Of a DNA stretch of 15,587 bases, positions 7,464 through 13,804 are shown one piece after another. Made by a program: the position numbers and the translations under genes. The notes beneath the pieces are model-generated. The model ran no database searches, was not told the DNA's origin, and saw nothing but the letters and a program-made list of their open reading frames with translations. The first letter of the stretch is position 1. Each line of letters starts with the position of its first letter. Source of the DNA: JAWVEV01 sp033856535 (GTDB lineage Bacteria > Actinomycetota > Thermoleophilia > Miltoncostaeales > Miltoncostaeaceae). The stretch spans positions 1 through 15,587 of the forward strand of contig JAWVEV010000146.1 in NCBI GenBank assembly GCA_033856535.1, in the 5' to 3' direction.

Positions 7464-8164
7464 CTGGGCCTCCCCGCCGCCTGGCGCGCCAGGCGGTTCA
7501 CCTCGGCGTCGGGCAGCCGCGCGTACTCGGGCGTCACCGGCCGCGGGCCGGCCGCCCTGACCCGCCGGGCCAGGTGGACCGCGTGGATCCGGTGGGCGCT
7601 CGAGTACGCCGGCGGCGCCGGCAGGCCGGCCTCCGCAAACACTGCGCCGTAGCGAGCGACCCCGTCGCCCGCGACCCAGACCGGGTCCTCCAGCTCGATC
7701 AGCGCGGCGGCGAAGGCGGCCGGGGCGATCGCCGTCGGCGGGATCAGCTCCTCGAGGACTCCGTCGCCGAGCGGGCGGTAGCAGGCCCCGAACACCTCGC
7801 GGCGGCGGGCGTCGAGCACCGGCGCGAGCAGCGCGCCGCCGGGCGCGACCTCGCAGAGCCCCAGGGCGAGCGCCTCCAGGCTTGATGCGCCCTCCACCGG
7901 CACGCGGAGCGCCTGGCCCAGGCCGAGCGCGGTGGCGATGCCGATCCGCAGGCCGGTGAAGCCGCCGGGGCCGATCCCCACGACGATCCGCTCGATCGCC
8001 CGCGGCGTGAGGCCGGCCGCGGCCAGCAGGTGGTGGGCCGCCTCGAGCACCCGGCGGCCGGCTCCGGGCTCGGGGCCGAGCCAGAGCTCGGCCAGGACCT
8101 CATCTCCCTGGAGGAGCGCCAGCCCCGGGCTCGGTGTGGCGGTGTCGAGCGCGAAGGTCGTCAA
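7460..8164 (-). CDS. tsaB: t6A biosynthesis protein TsaB
   Basis: A non-catalytic ASKHA-fold partner that dimerises with TsaD and is needed for t6A37 formation. The protein is 234 residues, normal for the family. Seen: FALDTATPSPGLALL (4-18), the strongly conserved VGIGPGGFTGLRIG (62-75; the usual Ser of GPGSFTG is Gly here), and ASSLEALA (93-100) in the dimer-interface region. Start TTG (8162-8164) is chosen because the protein then begins right at the conserved first strand. This gives a 65-bp overlap with the end of tsaE in another frame. No strong ribosome site is seen, so it may depend on tsaE translation. Confidence 0.95.
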   Translation of the reverse strand: MTTFALDTATPSPGLALLQGDEVLAELWLGPEPGAGRRVLEAAHHLLAAAGLTPRAIERIVVGIGPGGFTGLRIGIATALGLGQALRVPVEGASSLEALALGLCEVAPGGALLAPVLDARRREVFGACYRPLGDGVLEELIPPTAIAPAAFAAALIELEDPVWVAGDGVARYGAVFAEAGLPAPPAYSSAHRIHAVHLARRVRAAGPRPVTPEYARLPDAEVNRLARQAAGRPR

Positions 8165-8630
8165 CGAGGCGGGCGATCTCCGTGCGGGTACCGGGCTCGG
8201 AGGAGGACAAGCGTACCAGCCTCCTGTCGCGGCCCAGGTGGACCATGTCGACGGCGATCCGGGCCTCCGGCAGCCCCTCGGCCAGGGCCTCGGGCCACTC
8301 GATGACGGTCACCGCCTCGTCCCCGCCGTCGAGCAGCAGGCCGAGCTCCTCGTCGTCGGCGCCGCTCAGGCGATAGGCGTCGACGTGCACGATCGGGAGC
8401 CGGCCGGCGTAGCGCTGGGAGAGCGTGAAGGTGGGGCTGGTGACCGGGCCCTCGACGCCGAGGCCGCGCGCCAGCGCCCGCACCAGGGTCGTCTTCCCCG
8501 CGCCGAGCTCGCCCCGGAGCAGCAGCAGGTCGCCCGCCCGGACGAGCGCCGCCAGGCCGGCCCCGAGGGCGGCCGTGCAGCGCGGTCCCGCGCTCTCGTA
8601 CTCGGCCGGCGAGCTCAGAACCCCCTCCAA
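8100..8630 (-). CDS. tsaE: t6A biosynthesis ATPase TsaE
   Basis: A P-loop ATPase that binds the TsaB-TsaD dimer and drives its catalytic cycle in t6A synthesis. Seen: Walker A GELGAGKTT (40-48), VTSPTFTL (63-70), HVDAYRL (82-88) and VIEWPE (109-114), all diagnostic, in 176 residues. The tail (about 150-176) extends beyond the usual family end and overlaps tsaB. The start is uncertain: no ATG or GTG lies close upstream of the conserved region. TTG at 8628-8630 is preferred (AGAGG 6 nt upstream); CTG at 8616-8618 or a distant GTG are alternatives. The TTG lies inside one arm of the 20-bp inverted repeat (8617-8636), so repeat pairing in a readthrough transcript would bury the initiation region. 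Confidence 0.93.
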   Translation of the reverse strand: MEGVLSSPAEYESAGPRCTAALGAGLAALVRAGDLLLLRGELGAGKTTLVRALARGLGVEGPVTSPTFTLSQRYAGRLPIVHVDAYRLSGADDEELGLLLDGGDEAVTVIEWPEALAEGLPEARIAVDMVHLGRDRRLVRLSSSEPGTRTEIARLVDDLRARHRHTEPGAGAPPGR

Positions 8631-8749
8631 AATGATCCTCTGACTGCCCTCGCAGTGGCGCCGAGTCGACTGCTCCGCGACCACCACCCCGACACGTCGC
8701 CCCGCACGAGCCTGAAGCGGAGCCGCTGCATCATTTTGGAGGGGGTTCT
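8617..8749. repeat. 133-bp segment bounded by perfect 20-bp inverted repeats
   Basis: AGAACCCCCTCCAAAATGAT at 8617-8636 is matched exactly by its reverse complement at 8730-8749, with 93 bp between. The arms hold an AT-rich core (CAAAATGAT) that stands out in this GC-rich DNA. One outer end is the stop codon of the uracil-DNA glycosylase gene; the other contains the likely tsaE start. I see no target-site duplication and no coding capacity inside; the interior has a small hairpin (AGCGG AG CCGCT). In an RNA reading from the glycosylase into tsaE the arms would pair into a long hairpin. It could be a miniature element, a processing site or a terminator. Confidence 0.75.
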
Positions 8750-9450
8750 CAGAAGAGCCCGAGCTGCTCCGGCGCACCGGCGGCCACCGGCACCGCGAGC
8801 TCCTCCCGCGCCTCGGGCTCGGGGTCCGGCTCCGGCTCCTCGAAGGAGGCCGGCTCGGGGGCGTGCCCGGAGCCGAGCAGCGCCGGGATGCGCGCGAAGT
8901 CGGCCTCCAGCGTCCCGAGCATCGAGCGCGTGTAGAGCGCCGCGGCCGGGTGGAAGAGCGGATAGAGCAGCACGGTCCGATCGGCGATCTGGAGCGGCAG
9001 CTCGTGCCCGTGGACCTGGCTGATCCGCGCCGGCCGCCCCGAGAGCAGCCGCGTGGCGAAGTTGCCCAGCGTGCAGATCACCTTCGGCTGGATCAGCGAG
9101 ATCTGCTTGAAGAGGTGCCGCTCGCAGGCCTCGATCTCGGCCGGCTGGGGGTCGCGATTCCCGGGCGGGCGGCACTTCAGGACGTTGGCGACGAAAACCT
9201 CGTCCCGGCTCAGGCCGATGTCCTCCAGGAGGCGGTTGAGCAGCTGCCCGGCCTGGCCCACGAACGGCACGCCGCGCTTGTCCTCGTGGTAGCCCGGCGC
9301 CTCGCCCACGAACATCAGGTCCGCGTCGGGATCGCCGTTTCCGAGCACGACCTGCGTGCGCCCCGCGCTGAGGGGGCAGCGTGTGCAGCCCGCCACCTGG
9401 GACTCGTGGTAGGCGGTCAGCTCGGCCCGTCGAGCGTCGCGATCCGACAT
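8749..9450 (-). CDS. udg: Uracil-DNA glycosylase, family 4 (Fe-S type)
   Basis: A base-excision repair enzyme that removes uracil from DNA. The 233-residue protein shows the four Fe-S cysteines of family 4 (C22 and C25 in GCTRCPL, C93 in LKCRPPGNRDP, C109 in EACERHL), motif A GEAPG (49-53) with the following GVPFVGQAGQLL, and the C-terminal LFHPAAALY motif (165-173). The last ~35 residues are an acidic, Pro/Glu-rich tail ending EQLGLF. ATG (9448-9450) is chosen because it fits the family start; TAGGGT ends 8 nt upstream and there is no ribosome site, pointing to leaderless expression. It is divergent from panC and 118 bp upstream of tsaE. Confidence 0.95.
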   Translation of the reverse strand: MSDRDARRAELTAYHESQVAGCTRCPLSAGRTQVVLGNGDPDADLMFVGEAPGYHEDKRGVPFVGQAGQLLNRLLEDIGLSRDEVFVANVLKCRPPGNRDPQPAEIEACERHLFKQISLIQPKVICTLGNFATRLLSGRPARISQVHGHELPLQIADRTVLLYPLFHPAAALYTRSMLGTLEADFARIPALLGSGHAPEPASFEEPEPDPEPEAREELAVPVAAGAPEQLGLF

Positions 9451-9458
9451 CCGCGGCC

Positions 9459-9464
9459 ACCCTA
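9459..9464 (-). promoter_or_regulatory. Candidate -10 box (TAGGGT) for leaderless udg mRNA
   Basis: Minus-strand TAGGGT 8 nt before the udg ATG, the same TANNNT arrangement as at 2636-2641 and 15149-15154. The identical hexamer also lies upstream of fumC (13248-13253). No clear -35. Confidence 0.4.
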
Positions 9465-9545
9465 CCGCCGGCGCCGGATGGCCGGCCGCGGGCCGGTCGC
9501 CGGATTCGCGCACGTTGCGGGGGCCGGCTCGGGGCTCCGATGGAG

Positions 9546-9575
9546 TTGTCGGCCGTCGGGTCGCCTGAGTAGACT
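9546..9575 (+). promoter_or_regulatory. Candidate promoter for the pantothenate operon (TTGTCG-N18-TAGACT)
   Basis: TTGTCG (9546-9551) and TAGACT (9570-9575) with an 18-nt spacer, in the divergent region between udg and panC. The start point would be near 9582, giving a leader of about 130 nt before the panC ATG. The leader holds no recognisable riboswitch. TAGACT is the same -10 hexamer found before two other genes in the window. Confidence 0.4.
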
Positions 9576-9712
9576 CCCGCCCGCCTCGCGCACGACGCCC
9601 GGCATCCCGTTCGAGGAGTTGGAGCAGGTCCGCAGAGGCGGTGGCCGGATGACCGATCCGGTCCCCGTCGGCGTGCCGCTCTTCGGGCGCCGCGCCGCGT
9701 GGACCCCCCTCG

Positions 9713-11065
9713 ATGTCTCCCGGACCGACCCCGCCCACCGCCGAGCCCGGCCGCCGCCCCGCGGTGGCCCGAACGGTCGCCGATCTGCGCGCCGCGCTCG
9801 CGCCGCACCGGTCGGAGGGTCGGCCGATCGCCCTGGTCCCCACGATGGGCGCGTTCCACGCGGGTCACCTGGACCTGATGCGCCGCGCCGGCGCCGACGG
9901 CCACCTGGTGGTGGTGAGCCTCTTCGTGAACCCGACCCAGTTCGCGCCCACCGAGGACCTCGCCACGTATCCCCGCGACGAGGACGGCGACCTCGCGGCT
10001 GCCGCCGGCGCCGGCGTGGCCCTGGTCTTCGCGCCGGACGTCGCGGAGGTCTACCCGGAGGGCTTCGGCACGACGGTGACCGTCGCCGGCCCGAGCGCCA
10101 TCCTGGAGGGCGCCGCGCGCCCGGAGCACTTCGCGGGCGTCGCCACCGTGGTCGCCAAGCTCCTCATCGCCGTCCGCCCGGACCGGGCGGTCTTCGGCCA
10201 GAAGGACGCCCAGCAGGTCGCCGTCGTGCGCCGGCTGGTGCGCGATCTGCACCTCGACGACATCGACCTGGTCGTCGCACCGACCGTCCGTGAGCCGGAC
10301 GGCCTGGCGATGAGCAGCCGCAACGCCTACCTCGGCCCGGAGGACCGCGCCGCCGCCACCGCGCTGCGCCGCGGCCTGCTCGCCGCCGAGCGCCTGGCCG
10401 CCGCCGGCGAGCGAGACGCCGCCGTGCTGGAGGCCGCCTGCAGGGCCGAGATCGAGGCCGAGCCGCGGTGCGCGCTGGAGTACGCGACCGTGGTCGACCC
10501 CGACCGCTTCACCCCCCTCGAGCGCGTCGAGGGGCCGGCGCTGCTCGCCGTGGCCGCCCGGGTGGGGCCGGCGCGGCTGATCGACAACTCCCCCCTTCCC
10601 ACACCGAACGCCCGGAGGGCACCAGTGCCATCACCCGACCGCGCCGAGCGCCCGGCGCGCGGCAGCGCCCGCACCCGCACGATGCTGAAGAGCAAGATCC
10701 ACCGCGCCACGGTCACCGACGCGAACCTGAACTACGTCGGCAGCATCACGCTCGACCGGGAGCTGCTCGAGGCGGCCGACATCCGGCCGTACGAGCACGT
10801 GCACGTGGTGAACATCTCGAACGGAGCCCGTTTCGAGACCTACGCGATCGAGGGCCCGCCCGGGCGCGGCGACGTCTGCCTGAACGGCGCCGCCGCGCGG
10901 CTGGCGCATCCCGGCGACCTGGTGATCGTGCTCTCCTACGCGACCTTCGACGACCAGGACCTGGACGGCTACGAGCCGATCGTGGTCCACGTCGACGAGG
11001 CGAACCGCCAGGTGGAGGGCCTCGTGGCCGACACGGTCCCGGCCCATTGGCAGAGCAGGAACTAG
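9713..11065 (+). CDS. panC/panD: Fused pantothenate synthetase-aspartate 1-decarboxylase (PanC-PanD)
   Basis: A single 450-codon frame. Residues 18-292 are PanC, which condenses pantoate with beta-alanine using ATP: PTMGAFHAGH (43-52), SLFVNPTQF (69-77), YPRDED, FGQKDAQQ (161-168), and REPDGLAMSSRNAYL (193-207, the KMSKS-like loop), ending at the usual RLIDN. Residues 293-322 are a Pro/Arg/Ala-rich linker. Residues 323-450 are a complete PanD, which makes beta-alanine from aspartate: SKIHR with the catalytic Lys, YVGSIT with the G343-S344 self-cleavage site that makes the pyruvoyl group, NGARFETYAIEG and LNGAAARLAHPGD. Family knowledge says PanD cuts itself, so mature protein would be PanC-linker-beta chain plus a free alpha chain. 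A GTG in the linker (10625) has its own ribosome site. ATG 9713 lacks one; GTG 9764 is an alternative. panB follows after 9 nt. Confidence 0.93.
   Translation: MSPGPTPPTAEPGRRPAVARTVADLRAALAPHRSEGRPIALVPTMGAFHAGHLDLMRRAGADGHLVVVSLFVNPTQFAPTEDLATYPRDEDGDLAAAAGAGVALVFAPDVAEVYPEGFGTTVTVAGPSAILEGAARPEHFAGVATVVAKLLIAVRPDRAVFGQKDAQQVAVVRRLVRDLHLDDIDLVVAPTVREPDGLAMSSRNAYLGPEDRAAATALRRGLLAAERLAAAGERDAAVLEAACRAEIEAEPRCALEYATVVDPDRFTPLERVEGPALLAVAARVGPARLIDNSPLPTPNARRAPVPSPDRAERPARGSARTRTMLKSKIHRATVTDANLNYVGSITLDRELLEAADIRPYEHVHVVNISNGARFETYAIEGPPGRGDVCLNGAAARLAHPGDLVIVLSYATFDDQDLDGYEPIVVHVDEANRQVEGLVADTVPAHWQSRN
10614..10627 (+). promoter_or_regulatory. Internal ribosome site and GTG start for separate PanD
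   Basis: GGAGG (10614-10618), a 6-nt spacer, then GTG (10625-10627), in frame with PanD inside the fusion linker. Initiation here would give a 146-residue PanD (to 11065), close to the usual ~115-140. It is better than any ribosome site at the panC start, suggesting PanD is made both fused and free, or that the two genes were recently separate. Confidence 0.6.
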
Positions 11066-11074
11066 CTCCGGCGC

Positions 11075-11824
11075 ATGGCACCGGGGCTCAGCGCGGAGGC
11101 GATCCGGGCCCGCAAGGGCGGCCGCCGGCTGGCGATGCTGACGGCCTACGACTACCCCACCGCGCTCGCCCTCGACGGCTGCGGGCTCGACCTCATCCTC
11201 GTCGGCGACAGCCTGGGCGAGGTCGAGCTGGGCTACGACTCCACCCGCGCGGTGACGCTGGAGATGCTCGCCCACCACGTGCGGGCGGTCCGCAACGGGG
11301 TCGAGCGGACCCACCTGGTCGCGGACATGCCGGTGGACACCTACCGCGACCCCGAGGAGGCCCTCGCCTCGGCCCGGGAGTTGCTGGCCGCGGGGGCGGA
11401 CAGCGTGAAGCTCGAGGGCGCGATGGTCGAGCAGGTGCGCGCCCTGGTCGCCGCCGGCATCCCGGTGATGGGCCACGTGGGCCTGCTGCCCCAGACCGCC
11501 GGCTCCTACCGGCGCCAGGGGACCGCGCCGGACGAGGCCGACCGGATCGCCGCCGACGCGATCGCCCTCGACGCGGCCGGCTGCTACGCGATCGTGATCG
11601 AGGCCGTGCCGACCGAGCTCGCCCGGCGCATCACCGCCGCGGTCGGCTGCCCCACGATCGGGATCGCCGCCGGGACCGACAGCGACGGGCAGGTGCTGGT
11701 CTCGACCGACCTGCTCGGCCAGCTCCCCCGCCCCCCGGCCTGGATGACGCCCAAGGCCGACGTGTTCTCGATCGCGGCCGCCGCAGGCCGCGAGTTCGCC
11801 GCCGAGGTGCGCGGGGAGGCCTGA
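11075..11824 (+). CDS. panB: 3-methyl-2-oxobutanoate hydroxymethyltransferase (PanB)
   Basis: Makes ketopantoate from 2-oxoisovalerate using methylenetetrahydrofolate, the first committed step of pantothenate synthesis. The 249-residue TIM-barrel protein shows LTAYDYPTA (22-30), the Mg-binding LVGDSLGEVELGYDST (42-57), ADMPVDTY, KLEGA, GIPVMGHVGLLPQT and DGQVLVSTDLLG, all characteristic. It is about 15 residues shorter than E. coli PanB, trimmed at the ends, with the catalytic positions kept. ATG at 11075 is 9 nt past the PanC-PanD stop, so translation is probably coupled. The final GCCTGA runs directly into a repeat copy (11824-11854). Ketopantoate reductase (panE) is not here. Confidence 0.96.
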   Translation: MAPGLSAEAIRARKGGRRLAMLTAYDYPTALALDGCGLDLILVGDSLGEVELGYDSTRAVTLEMLAHHVRAVRNGVERTHLVADMPVDTYRDPEEALASARELLAAGADSVKLEGAMVEQVRALVAAGIPVMGHVGLLPQTAGSYRRQGTAPDEADRIAADAIALDAAGCYAIVIEAVPTELARRITAAVGCPTIGIAAGTDSDGQVLVSTDLLGQLPRPPAWMTPKADVFSIAAAAGREFAAEVRGEA

Positions 11825-11854
11825 GAACCCCCTTCAAAATGATGCTGGGGTTCT
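11824..11854. repeat. Third copy of the 20-nt repeat, folding as its own hairpin
   Basis: Bases 11824-11843 match AGAACCCCCTCCAAAATGAT at 19 of 20 positions (T for C at the eleventh). The first A is the last base of the panB TGA. Unlike the other copies it is followed by GGGGTTCT (11847-11854), which pairs with AGAACCCC (11824-11831) to give an 8-bp stem with a 15-nt loop. Confidence 0.75.
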
Positions 11855-11857
11855 GAT

Positions 11858-11886
11858 GCGGCGCCGGCCCCGCGGGCCGGCGCCGC
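11858..11886. terminator. Perfect 13-bp hairpin between convergent panB and fumC
   Basis: GCGGCGCCGGCCC (11858-11870) and its exact complement (11874-11886) around a CGC loop, in the short gap between the panB and fumC stops. It is symmetrical and so could end transcription from both sides. There is no T-run on either strand, as is common for terminators in high-GC actinobacteria. Confidence 0.7.
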
Positions 11887-11899
11887 ACCGCGGGTCCGG

Positions 11900-13213
11900 C
11901 TAGGCGGCGCTCCCGGCGGCGATCTTCCGCAGGTCGAGCGCCTCGTCCAGGGTGGCCTCGTCGACGCCGTGCTCGCGCGCGACCTCGCGCAGCGGCCGGC
12001 CGGAGGCGGTGGCCTCCTTCACGATCGCGGCGGCCTTGTCGTAGCCGATGTACGGGTTGAGCGCGGTCGCCGTGGCCAGCGTGGCCTCGGCGTGCCGGGT
12101 GCACATCTCGACGTTGGCCTGGAGGCCGTCGACGCACTTCTCGGCGAGCAGGCGGCCGGCCGAGGACAGCAGGTGGATCGAGCCGAGGAGGTTCCGCGCC
12201 ATGAGCGGGATCATCACGTTCAGCTCGAGGTTGCCCTGCATGCCGCCGGCGGTGATCGCGACGTCGTTGCCGATCACCTGGGCGGAGACCTGGGCGACGA
12301 CCTCGGGGATCACCGGGTTGACCTTGCCCGGCATGATCGAGGAGCCCTTCTGGAGCTCGGGCAGGAAGATCTCGGAGAGGCCGGCGCGCGGGCCGCTGCC
12401 CATCCAGCGCAGGTCGTTGGCGATCTTCGTGAGCGACACGGCGACGACCTTGAGCGCGCCGGAGGCCTCGACGAGGCCGTCGCGGTTGCCCTGGGCCTCG
12501 AACGGGTCGGCCGGCGCGCTGATGGTCAGGCCGGTCTCGGCCGAGAGGCGCTCGCGGACCTTGGCGGCGAAGTCCGGATGGGTGTTCAGGCCGGTGCCGA
12601 CGGCCGTGCCGCCGAGCGGGATCTGACCGAGGCGCGGGAGGGCGTCGGAGACCCGGGCGTGCCCCTGGCGGACCTGGGCGGCGTAGCCCGCGAACTCCTG
12701 GCCGAGCGTGACCGGCACGGCGTCCATCAGGTGCGTGCGGCCGGACTTGACGATGTCCTTGAACTCCTCCGCCTTGGCGGCGAACGCGTCGCCGAGGCGG
12801 GCGAGCGCGGGCAGGAGCGACTCGGTGGCCTCCTGCAGGGCGGCGAGGTGCACGGCCGACGGGAAGACGTCGTTCGAGCTCTGGCCCATGTTCACGTGGT
12901 CGTTCGGGTGCGCGCCCTCGCCGGCGAGGTTCGCGATGACCTCGTTGGCGTTCATGTTCGACGAGGTGCCCGAGCCGGTCTGGAAGACGTCGATCGGGAA
13001 CTGGTCATCGTGCTCACCGGCGGCGACCGCGTCGGCCGCCGTGCCGATCCGCTCGGCCAGGTCGGCGTCGAGGAGCCCGAGCTCGGCGTTGACCCGGGCG
13101 GCGGCGCCCTTGATCCGGCCGAGCCAGCGCACCACCGGCACCGGCACCCGCTCTCCCGAGACCGGGAAGTTGTCCACCGCCTTGCGGGTCTCCCCGCCCC
13201 AAAGCTCCGCCAT
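11900..13213 (-). CDS. fumC: Class II fumarate hydratase
   Basis: An iron-free homotetrameric enzyme interconverting fumarate and malate in the TCA cycle. The 437-residue protein shows TGSGTSSNMNANEVIA (79-94), GQSSNDVFPSA (110-120), SGRTHLMDAVPVTLGQE (157-173) with the catalytic His H161, and the family signature GSSIMPGKVNP (290-300) holding the mobile-loop serine. The GTSSNMN loop, the THLMDA segment and the downstream KCVDGL are of the actinobacterial fumarase kind. The segment after the signature (VIPEVV) also resembles aspartase, so a related amino-acid lyase activity is the main alternative. ATG (13211-13213) has AAAGGG 5-6 nt upstream. TAGGGT (13248-13253) is a likely -10. It is monocistronic and convergent with panB. 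Confidence 0.93.
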   Translation of the reverse strand: MAELWGGETRKAVDNFPVSGERVPVPVVRWLGRIKGAAARVNAELGLLDADLAERIGTAADAVAAGEHDDQFPIDVFQTGSGTSSNMNANEVIANLAGEGAHPNDHVNMGQSSNDVFPSAVHLAALQEATESLLPALARLGDAFAAKAEEFKDIVKSGRTHLMDAVPVTLGQEFAGYAAQVRQGHARVSDALPRLGQIPLGGTAVGTGLNTHPDFAAKVRERLSAETGLTISAPADPFEAQGNRDGLVEASGALKVVAVSLTKIANDLRWMGSGPRAGLSEIFLPELQKGSSIMPGKVNPVIPEVVAQVSAQVIGNDVAITAGGMQGNLELNVMIPLMARNLLGSIHLLSSAGRLLAEKCVDGLQANVEMCTRHAEATLATATALNPYIGYDKAAAIVKEATASGRPLREVAREHGVDEATLDEALDLRKIAAGSAA

Positions 13214-13247
13214 CGGGTCCCTTTCGTCGACGTCCCGTGCGAGGGGG

Positions 13248-13253
13248 ACCCTA
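13248..13253 (-). promoter_or_regulatory. Candidate fumC -10 box (TAGGGT)
   Basis: Minus-strand TAGGGT, 34 nt upstream of the fumC ATG, leaving a short leader that includes the AAAGGG ribosome site. The same hexamer precedes udg. No clear -35 element. Confidence 0.35.
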
Positions 13254-13297
13254 ATGACCGCGCGCCCCGCGTACCCCGGGCGATCGGCCCCCGTGTT

Positions 13298-13804
13298 CTA
13301 TGGCGCGTGGCCCGGCTGGATGCGCTTGGCGCGGTGGAACGTGAAGGGCCGGTCCCCGCCCTCGCCGTCGGCCGCGATCGGCGCCAGCAGGAAGGCCCAG
13401 TGGTCGCCCACCGGCCGGCGGTCGAGCACCCGGCCGGCGAACCAGGTGGGGATCTCCTCGAGCACCGGGGCTCCGCCCGGGCCCTCGCGCCAGGCGCAGC
13501 GGGCGAACTTGTCGACCCGATCGCCGGTCTCCGAGCCGAAGAGCTCCGCCAGCGCCGTCGCCTCCTCCGGAACCAGGTGCACGACCAGGACCTCCGCCTC
13601 GCGCGCCACGCCGAACGTGTGGTTCTTGTCCGAGATGCAGACCAGGAACCGCGGCGGGTGGATGCTGCACTGGGTGGTGAACCCGACCAGGCAGCCGGCG
13701 CGCTCCCCGCCGGCGGCCGCGGTCACGATGTACATCGGGTAGTCGATCTCCGAGACGAGGGCGTGGACCGCCGCGCGATCCGACCCGTCCCCCGCCCCAC
13801 TCAC
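13298..13804 (-). CDS. Flavin reductase-like (FMN-binding split-barrel) protein
   Basis: A 168-residue protein of the flavin reductase domain family, whose members bind FMN and often reduce flavin with NAD(P)H for a partner oxygenase. Seen: DYPMYIVTAAAGGERAGCLVGFTTQCSIHPP, split over the first strands (21-51) and typical of the family (VT...AGC..GF.TQ.S..PP), then RFLVCISDKNHT (52-63), VLVVHLV (72-78) and the late FAGRVLDRRPVGDHWAFLL (122-140). The GTG start (13802-13804) overlaps the stop of the M20 peptidase gene as GTGA, so the two are translationally coupled. No oxygenase partner lies in the window; the protein could instead be a flavoprotein of unknown role. Confidence 0.88.
   Translation of the reverse strand: MSGAGDGSDRAAVHALVSEIDYPMYIVTAAAGGERAGCLVGFTTQCSIHPPRFLVCISDKNHTFGVAREAEVLVVHLVPEEATALAELFGSETGDRVDKFARCAWREGPGGAPVLEEIPTWFAGRVLDRRPVGDHWAFLLAPIAADGEGGDRPFTFHRAKRIQPGHAP

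Noticed and set aside
8617..8749. Insertion with target-site duplication
   Set aside because: The flanks (GAGCTC on one side, CAGAAG on the other) do not match, so I do not call it a proven mobile element.
9649..9790. Possible small upstream gene starting ATG at 9649, ahead of panC
   Set aside because: The frame (MTDPVPVGVPLFGRR...) has a poorly spaced GAGG, no stop for a long way into panC and turns into Arg/Pro noise. It may be only panC leader.
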